Assembly: GCF_036324505.1 (NCBI RefSeq)
Contig: NC_086351.1
Location: forward strand, 7,372,001-7,436,000
Direction of reading: 5' to 3'
Origin: Eleginops maclovinus
Lineage: Eukaryota > Chordata > Actinopteri > Perciformes > Eleginopidae
DNA length: 64,000 nt
Part shown: piece after piece, positions 55,998 through 64,000 of the stretch
Layout: each line of letters starts with the position of its first letter
How positions within the stretch are numbered: position 1 is the first letter of the stretch
Notes under the pieces: model-generated
Seen by the model: the letters and a program-made list of their open reading frames with translations, nothing else
Database searches by the model: none
Told to the model about the DNA's origin: nothing
Program-made: the position numbers and the translations under genes

Positions 55998-57927
55998 GGG
56001 GGGGGGGGGGGGGATTAGGCAACCAATGAAGACAGAAAAGTGACAATATAAATCACCTGAAGCTGGGTAAGTGTGTCTCTCAGCGCTGCCTCCAGATCAT
56101 GTTTCAGCTGGGCCAGCTCTTTTCTCTCGCACAACAACAAGTAATCAGCACCGTCTCTCTCCTGCAACAGAACAGGACTGTCACACAACACATCTCCTCT
56201 CTTTAGGTTTGCAATAAAGGACTTACTGAATTAATACGTAGTCTGGAGGATCGCCCACAACATGTTAGAGAATGTGCCATATCTTGATGTCATTCTTGAG
56301 AGGGTTTCAAATTGTTTTATATTAACAGTACTTTGTCTTAATAGGAAAAGGGTTAAAAAATAATTTGTTAGGTGTGTGGGTTTCAAACATCTTGTTTGAG
56401 AACCATTATGTGCATGTTTCTGGTGGTGGAATCCACCATTCATCCACCATTTCCTGGGCAGAAAATAAACCAAACAAATGCCTACATTATCTGTTTCTCC
56501 TCAGATAAACTCAATAAACATCTTAATCAAGAAGTGATTTAGAACAAAAATCCAAATATGTAAGACAAGTGCAAATTGAGCCTTCCCTTGAGTGCATTAC
56601 CACTGCTGATCCCTAAACAGAAACTCTGTTTCTGGTGTTTTCTCTCAACAGAAGGGCCTGAAGGGATTGTTGATTTAGTGATTTCCTTGCAGATTATCAG
56701 GGTATATGACTGAAAACAGTGCAGGAGAGAGAGAAGAAAGCAAACTCACAGTCTCAGTGGTGGCTGGCCTCCTGGTCCTCCCCTCCGAGCTCTTCCTGTT
56801 GACAGTCAGGTCGGCCCCGAGGCTGCGCAGCATCCTATCCAGGTGACCCCTCTCCCTCTCTAACCTGACGCCCTCCTGTGTCACCCTGCCGGCCTGCCTG
56901 CGCAGCTGGCCCTCCACCTCCCGCACCCTGCGCATGTACTCACCAGTCACCGCAACGCTGGCCCCCGCACACTGCTCACGCAAGCTGGTTGGTGGGAACG
57001 GGGCCACGGGCGCTCTCTGGAAGCCACTGGGGAACTTCAGAAGAAAGATGGTATACAATTTCTAAAATGTCTTAGATAATTATCACTTTGTGAACGTATT
57101 TCAATTTTACAGAAATGTACACTTAAACTATACTACTTCTCATAGAGAAATATTTTACTTTTGATTTGATAGTTACATATTTTATCTTATTTTATGTATG
57201 CCATAAAACATATCAGCCTCTATAAAATACCAGATGATACATTATACTAAACCATGTTAAGGTAATCAATCTGTAGTAAGAATCCAATAATGTAATATAT
57301 TGTAATTCATATTTTTTATTCTCTCTGAATGGATCATTCTGTATAACGATTACTTGTTTTTGTTTGAATAGCGTATACTTTTTGTTGAATTTTACTTGTA
57401 GGCCTAAGATGATACCTATTTTACTTAGTAACAATACTTCATATACCACTGTGCCAAAACGATATTGTTTTACTACTATATAGGATAATAAATTATAGTT
57501 TGGGTCTGTTAGGTGCTGGATAATGAATTTGTAAGTTTTGATCCTTCAGTCGCAACAGTGTTCTTTGAGAGTGTCGTATACTTTCCAACCAACAAGCAGC
57601 CATCACATCTCTATGCACGCCTGTGTTTTCTCACCCCTGCTCCTGTAGTTTGGGGCCTCGTCCTCGACATCTTATTTTTGCAGACGCTGTCACGACTCTG
57701 TCCACATTCCTCCCCTGTGATCTTATCTGTTTCCGTTGTGCAGTCTGCGCGCTTTGGGCTAAAACCAGCGGAGGCGCTACAGCTCTGAGGCCTGTAGCTC
57801 TTCCCGACCGCCCGGCACGAGTCTGCCGAACCAGACGCTCCGCCCGCCGGACGGCGAGAAGCGTCCCATCGCTCCAAGACTGTGGTCCGATGGTGACAGA
57901 GCCGAGCGGCACCGACTGGACCTGCAT
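52289..57927 (-). CDS. Tektin-like coiled-coil protein (TEKTL1/CCDC105-like)
   Basis: Exons: first coding exon from ATG 57927 to about 57704 (3' boundary unsure), 56750 to about 57034, 56057-56161, 55331-55481, 53470-53636, 53283-53378, 53065-53178 and 52289-52510. The phases from 56057 onward agree. The predicted product is about 450 residues, rich in Arg, Gln, Leu and Glu with coiled-coil pattern. The N-terminus has a Trp followed by [13 protein letters not shown]. The middle has [16 protein letters not shown] and [20 protein letters not shown]. Later, [19 protein letters not shown] sits where tektins carry their RPNVELCRD-like loop, and it ends [10 protein letters not shown]. Tektins are filaments inside ciliary and sperm-flagellar doublet microtubules. 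The family call is moderate; TEKTL1 is favoured by the N-terminal WxxxxxxAxRRAE pattern. An intron holds a SWIM-type transposon and exon 1 lies inside an inverted repeat. Confidence 0.62.
53988..54278 (-). pseudogene. SWIM zinc-finger frame of a DNA transposon
   Basis: Inside the inverted-repeat element at 54046-54987, the minus strand has [20 protein letters not shown] then [20 protein letters not shown]. This gives the C-x-C...C-x-H pattern of a SWIM domain. In fish genomes SWIM domains paired with YqaJ-type nucleases occur in DNA transposons; no nuclease part is left here, so it is a remnant. Confidence 0.5.
54046..54987. mobile_element. DNA transposon remnant with ~60-70 bp inverted ends
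   Basis: Left end TATACACCGATTCGG (54046-54060) mirrors CCGAATCGGTGTATA (54973-54987). Further in, GCCATTGATGCGGTGTGCGTGC (54086-54107) mirrors 54915-54936 with one change. TA occurs at both outer edges. It carries the SWIM frame and sits between the 53470-53636 and 55331-55481 exons of the tektin-like gene. Confidence 0.7.
55937..56013. repeat. (GT)n microsatellite followed by a G16 run
   Basis: (GT)n from about 55937 to 55996, preceded by a short GA run and followed by sixteen G at 55998-56013, within an intron of the tektin-like gene. The G run could form a quadruplex in single-stranded DNA or RNA. Confidence 0.95.
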
Positions 57928-58740
57928 CCCTTCTCATACACTTCCTTGCTTTAAAACAATGTTTACCACAAGCTGTTACTTTCCCGAGTAAGATAGCCTA
58001 CAATAATGTTATGCTGTCCACAGCGAAGCATCCAGGGGGGAAACTTTGTGAAGTGTTGAGGTATAAGCTCCATGGCAACAGTTCTTCAAGTAACTAGAAA
58101 CGCGAAAGCATTAAGTGATTGGACCGTGAGGAAAAGACAGGGGGCAGTGTCATTCAACACCGTCTTTACAATGCAATCAAGCCAGCCTCCACTTCGGAAA
58201 ACACGGTCAAGCCAGCCCCTGTTTTATTTTGAAACTGTACATCAGAATTTCTTGATATTCTCTGAGTGACCATTTGGGGTGGCCTGCTACCACCTACCAC
58301 CCTGGGGTGAAATGAGTCTTTATTCTTATCTAAAAACAGATGGAGGATAGCTCATACAAGATGGCAATGGCCTTTTAATTTGGAAATCATACATCGAAAT
58401 GTCATGTTATTTTTGGAATGACTTTCTGTGATGGCCTTTTATCAACATCAATATTGAAATAAGTCACCCAGTGGAAATGGAAAGTTCAATTTTAGGATCA
58501 GATAGGAATTCACAAATGTATCCTTAAGTTTTACATTTAAGAAAGTATTCAGAAAGAATGACACTGCCCCCTGTCTTTTCCTCACGGTCCAATCACAGAG
58601 TCGTGACTCCATCTGCAAAAATAAGATGTCGAGGAAGAGGCCCCAAACTACAGGAGCAGGGGTGAGAAAACACAGGCGTGCAGAGAGATGTGATTGCTGC
58701 TTGTTGGTTGGAAAGTATTTCACTTATTCGACACTCTCAT
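57567..58740. repeat. Large interrupted inverted repeat around tektin-like exon 1
   Basis: 57567-57701 is the reverse complement of about 58595-58740 (for example CTGTAGTTTGGGGCCTC against GAGGCCCCAAACTACAG). 58115-58155 is the reverse complement of 58557-58597 (GGACCGTGAGGAAAAGACAG). In the right arm the two blocks touch; in the left they are split by about 413 bp holding exon 1 (ATG at 57925-57927). Confidence 0.8.
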
Positions 58741-60062
58741 GGAACAATGTTGCTGCAGTGTCCGGTTTTGAGGGAAAGTCAAGAGGTGCGAGTCTGTGTG
58801 CATCAAAACTTCGAGTTGGAAATTAACTACGACTTCCAAGCTGCATGTCGGCAGGTCAAAAATAAACGATTGATAATCTGCATTTAAATCAATTTACCAT
58901 TTAAAAAAAATGCTATTAATTCAGCAACTATGACTAGTTATGGATGACTTAAGATGCCAATATTATATTTATAAAAGATGAAAAAAATAAAGAGATGTAG
59001 AAATATACCAGTTATGAAATGAATGTGCAGGTAATAAAAAAAAATATGTACAGCATTAGAAAAATGATCAATTGTGGCAGCCTATTTAACATATCAGCAA
59101 TACTAAAATGATTTTAAAAAAAACCCTGTTTTCTTGGAAACAATGTTGAAATAATTAAAATGATGGGCCTAACATTATCCCTAGAGTCTGGTTTATCTAT
59201 GGCAACCAACACATAACATACTGTATATAACATGAAGAGCATTTTGTAATGGGGATACAGAATGGGGAAAAACACTTCAGAAAACAGCAGCATCCCAAGC
59301 ATGCATGAACAGCATCTGTTAACAAAAGTTTGGATCAGAGCTTTTAATTCTCTTGAGCTAAAAGACAGATCGTTCCAGTCACAATTCCCAGACCAACAAT
59401 ATATTAACATCGGTAAACATTAAACAAAATTGAGAAATGTTCAAATCTAAAACGAAAAAAATTAGACAATGGCTTTAAAAGCAAAAATTAAAGCGATTAA
59501 AAAACATGATTTTGGTCCCAAGTATTCCCCTCTTAGTGCTAACCTTGCACTGTAAACAAAAACATTGAGTTAAGTACCAACACAAACACAAAAAAGACTG
59601 CAAAATAACGTTAATCATATCCTCTAACAATCAAACCGTTCAGAAATGTTTACATCAGCAATCCCACTGCATGAAATCATAATCACCGCCTGACCATTAG
59701 ACCCATATTACATTCAAAAGTTAACCAAACAGTAATCAGGTATTTTTATAAATCAAGTATTAAACATCCAGCTATGAAAAGCTTGACATTTCTCCTTACT
59801 GAAACAATCAGGCCGTCTGACTCTCTAAAGTCTGAAATGACTGATTCACTCCAGAGAATCAGGAAGGTAGCAATTGAGGAAAGATGCCAAAACAAGGCAG
59901 GTTGGTGAACCTCCAAACAGTGGAGAGCTACGTATAAATAGATTCAATGTACACCACGATAAATATGCTGAAGAGGCAGAAAGGTGGTGCAGAAAGTGCA
60001 AAAGTAATCTTTCGTTTTTGTGCAGTAAGTTCGCATCTCGTCAGTACAGTAGTCGTTGGCTA
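57928..60062. other. Spacer: tektin-like promoter side and 3' UTR of the coiled-coil gene
   Basis: Holds part of the inverted repeat, then AT-rich DNA without exons. The interval about 59.1-60.06 kb lies just past the stop of the minus-strand coiled-coil gene and may be its 3' UTR. Open frames overlapping the ends are shadows. Confidence 0.4.
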
Positions 60063-63000
60063 TCACAGTGTGTGTTTGATGCCAGTCAGAGGTTCACGTC
60101 TGTTCTGCAGGTTCTGCTGCAGCTCTCTGAACAGATGGTCCCGCTCCTCAGCATCCACCAGGATTTGCTACATGGAAGAACAAGTAAAGATCTCAGTCAC
60201 CATCACAATGTTTCATATAGAGCTCAGCTGTATCACACTTCACACAAAACATGTTTTTTTGCAGGATCTTTTTTTTGTAGATGTGAGGATAATAAGATTA
60301 GTATTTATTATCACAGACTTATGCTTTAATTGTTGCACTTAACTCTTGTTGACCCACTTTATTTTTTAAATTCCCTACATTACTATAGACAATCGTATCA
60401 CTTAATATACCTTTTGTAGTTGCAGACCTTAAAATGGAGTACTTATCACCCAAATCCTGGCCCTCATTATGTTACTAATGGTCCAGCTCTAATTATGATG
60501 GGTATAATTCTACACTTTTGAGGTTTATGTTTTTTTTTTTACAATTTGGGTTGTGATGGATGGGAAAGCAAACATTCATTTCAAAAAGGTTGATAATACC
60601 AACATTTGTTATTTTTCCTAAAGAAATGTGTGTGGGAGTTTGTTGTAGAGGAGAACACTGTTTGTAGAGCAACATGGAAGATGTGTTCCTTATCAACATG
60701 CATGCAGCAATCACTGAGACAACCAGCATCATATTCCTGCACTGCACCTCTATGAGTTTGTCTCTCTTCTCCAGACTGTCCCTCAGTTTCCTCTCCCCTC
60801 TCTCTCGGTCCTCCCTGGTGTTCTGCCACACCCTGTCCACCTCCTTCTTCTCCTTCTCTTTCTCCCTCAGCGCCTGCCGGGTTTCTTTGAGTTGCTCCGA
60901 TAGAGAGGAAACCGTCTGACTGTGGCTCTGCTGCTGGTTCTGATGAAAAGAAAAAGCAAAAGTAAAAAAGGCTGAGATTAAATTGAGTGCCGAGTGCCAA
61001 AAAACCTTGATATCAAAATTGTCCGCCCAAATAGTATAATCCGCTCCTCATGCTAACATCTCACCTGCACCATGTCCTGGTACTCCTGAAGGGCTGTGGT
61101 GAGTTTTTCAACCTCCCTACACAAGGTGGCGCCACTTCCCTCTCTGTCCATTGCCAACCCCTGACCATTCACAGAGCCAGAGAGGGGGAAATGTGTGAGT
61201 ACAATTTTTCCTTTTCATATTACAGAGACAATACAAGCTCTGCAACTTTGTCTGTGGAAGATGTTAAATGCTTTGAGAGGTAAAAAAGCCATGTCACCTT
61301 CTACCCCTAACAGAAATGGCATTGATGTGTTTTACCTGCGCATCTTTGCGACAGCTCTCCAGCTCCTGGATGAGAGCGTCCTTCTCCTGCAGGACAGTAG
61401 CGAGGGCTCGGTCCCTCTGTCTCCATACCTCCTTCTCTTTCTCCACCTCCCTCAGAAGTCTCTCCTTCTCCCCCAGAGCCACTCGCAGGTCCTGCAGCGG
61501 GGACAAAATGAAGTCTTTCTTAATAAAACTCACAAGTACATGCAGAGTTAACAGTGAAGGCGACACACATGTACACTGTGTGTGTGGTCTGAACATCTAT
61601 GCATGAAATTCCATCCCTGGTTTCTGATGTGTGTGTGCATGTACGTGTTCATACATTAATGACATCCTGGTTACACTGAAGCACGGTGTTGAGCATGTCG
61701 AGGTCTTTCTCTCTGTCTTTTCCAGCCTTCCTGAGTGCCTCAATCTCTTTCTCCATGCTCTTCTCATTCTCTGTCGCTTCCAACCTCAAAGTCTGCAGGG
61801 CAGCCTACAGATCACAAAACATGCAACATGCAATGTAATACCCATTTTACAATCATACCAGCTGATAAAGAAAGTGTGATTAGAAACCAGTAGCCACAAT
61901 ATGGCAAATAACACGTTGGTGTTTTCATTGATTCTCAGTAGTAGATTACAATACTTTCAAAAGATCTTAATAATTTAATTAATTCAACGCAAGTTTTACT
62001 TGATGTATTCGCTGGAGTTAAAATCTGCATTAAAAAACATTATGTTGATTATGTGAGATTCAATGACAGCAACAATGGAGTTATATTAAAATAGAGTGAA
62101 ATATCAGCCGTTTTTTTTTCCACAGAGCCTGAGGAAATAACTGACATGCTGCTGCTAGACTGGTAAAACTTCCTGCAGGGCTCAGGTAACACACAAGTAG
62201 GAATCACAAGACCTGCTGCGCTGATACAGAAATCGTTAGTGACAGCAGCACTGAGTCAGCCAAAGTCCATCCCATAACTGCTTTGCTTCATTGAGTGGGT
62301 AAAATGTCATCATAAGCCAACCCAACAAAAGCATGTCAACAATGGGGATGGAAAAGGACAGTGTCAGCACTAACCTTGTTGGCAGATGTAGTCTCTTTCA
62401 GATTTTCAGCCAGCTTGTTGGCTAGCTCAGCCCCTCCTCCCTCCTCCACACACAGCCTTCTGATCAGACCCATACACTCCTGCAGGAGAGGAAACATCTG
62501 CCTGCTTAGTGCAACATACCAAACACATTCATCTGACAGCACAGTGAGGGGAAAACCAGAACACAAATGTTTTCCCCTTCAAAGATTTTAAAGATCTAGA
62601 GATTATCCAAGCAAAAAAAAAAATCAATTGACCCAGCCTTAATAACCTGAGCCCAGTGTTCACATACTGTAGAGGCCAGAGCAGATACATATGCAAACAT
62701 CAAGCAGTGCAGTCATAAATCTGCAGCTCCATTAAACAGACATTACATATCTACTCCACCTGTAACTCAAAGATCTGAGTAAAAGAAATGTACCTCCTGA
62801 AAATGTTGGTGACACATTTGTTTGACATTTAAGGGACCGTGTTTTTATTTTATATAATATACACATATATGCACACACACACACACACACACATATGCTA
62901 TGTTATTTATTTTTCACTCTATAGAAACAGCTGATGTATCACTATATTATACTAAGCTAAATGCATGCTTTTTTTTTTTATACCTACATTGTTGGATATT

Positions 63001-63899
63001 AAAAAGTTAATATGCTTATTTAGTTTTTTGGTAATAGTAAGGTGAGAAGATTGATTTAACTTGCATATCTGTATGTACGAGTATGACTATAAAGCCAGCA
63101 TCTGGTTAGGTAATTTTAGCACAAAAAATTGAGGGGAGAGTCAGCACGGCTTTGTGCAGAGTTCACAAAATGTGTCCACCAGCTCAATAATTAACAGGCC
63201 ATATTGAGTATGTTTTGTGTTTGAACAGAGCCAGGCAGCCACTTTCCCAAGTTTCTGATCTTTATGCTAAGCTAAGCTAACAAGCAGCTGGCTGTGGCTT
63301 CACATGAACAGACAAATATGAGTGTGGCCATGGTATTCTCATCTGTCATCACAGAAACAGAGTTGTTTTATGTATTTGGAAATAACATTTTATCAGTGAA
63401 ATCAAACCAAAGGTAAAAGTCAAAAGGGGAATTTGTTATACTGTCACTTATTAATAATCTTTAATAGGCTGTTTACATTAAAGCAACCTTTCAGATAAGT
63501 CAGTCTTTGGTCATTTTAAAAAAAATACTTCCTGAATGCTTTGGACATTTAGTTATAATGTTCATCCAGAGAGATTTCCAATAAAGCTCCTGCTGTTAAT
63601 CAGTAGCTAAAAATAAAGCAGCAAACACACGTCAGTGACACTGGTACAATGTACGAGCAGACAGCGTGAATGCAGCTTGGGCACTGCCACTTTAAGGGCG
63701 TAGGGTGACTTCACAGACAAACAACATTCCTGTGAGCTTAGAGCCAAAACCCGGGCAGCGGCAGAAGATCCCACTGCTGTGTGCATGACTGACTCCTGTC
63801 CCCCCTCATCACCTCACCCACCTGGATCAGACGCTCCCGGCTGTGCAGCGAGAGACCGAGGCTCTGCAGCAGGGAGCTGCCACCCTCCGCTTGAACTAA
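60063..63899 (-). CDS. Coiled-coil protein, CDK5RAP2/PDE4DIP (myomegalin)-like, 3' part
   Basis: Seven exons: 63822-63899, 62375-62479, 61655-61804, 61336-61491, 61065-61160, 60748-60939 and 60063-60167, all phase 0 and all multiples of three. They code 260 residues ending in TGA at 60063-60065. The gene continues beyond the right edge. The whole segment is heptad-patterned and highly charged, with repeated LIQ-type turns: SLHSRERLIQ, LGEKERLLREV, QEKDALIQELESCRKD, LEKRDKLIE. This resembles the long coiled-coil region of the centrosome and Golgi scaffolds CDK5RAP2 and myomegalin. No enzymatic motif and no centrosome-targeting end motif is seen, so the family name is tentative and other rod proteins remain possible. 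Confidence 0.5.
62874..62893. repeat. Short (CA)n tract
   Basis: About ten CA units in an intron of the coiled-coil gene. Confidence 0.9.
63200..63360. repeat. Common teleost interspersed repeat (GAACAGAGCCAGGCAGCC...ATGCTAAGCTAAGCTAAC)
   Basis: Carries the ordered motifs AACAGAGCCAGGC, TTTATGCTAAGCTAAGCTAA, GCTGGCTGTGGCTTCACAT and TATTCTCATCTGTC, which recur in many fish introns. Class unknown; it lies in an intron of the coiled-coil gene. Confidence 0.55.
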
Positions 63900-64000
63900 C
63901 TGAGTGAAAGAGGAAAACAAATAACAACTTTAGAAGTCAAATGAACATTTCTGGAGTAGGGCTGGGTCCAGAATCTATAGCCTGGGTTTAGGTGCAGCAA

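Noticed and set aside
59874..60329. Plus-strand frames of 131-151 codons
   Set aside because: Overlap the last exon and probable 3' UTR of the minus-strand coiled-coil gene; no recognisable domain.

Overview
The window is vertebrate nuclear DNA, almost certainly from a teleost fish (probably a percomorph). The evidence is compact multi-exon genes with GT-AG introns, an etv2-fli1b gene pair, a fish ZP3-like egg-coat gene, fish-type pyrin-domain genes, long (CA)n and (GA)n tracts, and scattered hAT, Tc1 and other DNA-transposon debris. Exon boundaries were read by hand from splice consensus and reading-frame continuity. For pycard, the etv2 gene, the fli1 gene, the ZP3-like gene and the Ly6 gene, every intron phase matches and the exon total is a multiple of three.

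Region 1 (1-19.4 kb, all minus strand) is an inflammasome-type death-fold locus. At the left edge is a FIIND (ZU5-UPA) gene, the module of NLRP1/CARD8. It is preceded by a pyrin domain and by an upstream CARD exon that is frame-compatible, and it continues off the left edge. Next is a complete pycard/ASC-like adaptor (PYD, two mini-exons, CARD; 203 aa). Upstream of it are two more pyrin exons in a degenerating tandem duplication, each spliced to an exon with an immediate stop, giving two predicted 92-aa pyrin-only proteins. A hAT-type element with inverted ends separates the FIIND part from the adaptor.

Region 2 (20.4-42.8 kb) is a head-to-head pair of ETS transcription factors: etv2/etsrp on the minus strand (8 coding exons, 380 aa, no Pointed domain) and fli1b on the plus strand (9 coding exons, 456 aa, Pointed plus ETS). 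They are separated by about 3.6 kb that probably holds both promoters. Both act in endothelial and blood specification.

Region 3 (43.3-63.9 kb, minus strand) has a reproductive and ciliary flavour: a ZP3-like zona pellucida gene (504 aa), a three-exon Ly6/uPAR gene (125 aa, SPACA4-like), a tektin-like gene carrying a SWIM-domain DNA transposon in an intron and a large inverted repeat around exon 1, and the 3' part of a coiled-coil gene resembling CDK5RAP2/PDE4DIP that runs off the right edge.

The most unusual biology is the death-fold cluster: the predicted pyrin-only proteins and the CARD/PYD/FIIND arrangement next to ASC. No tRNA, rRNA or CRISPR array was recognised.
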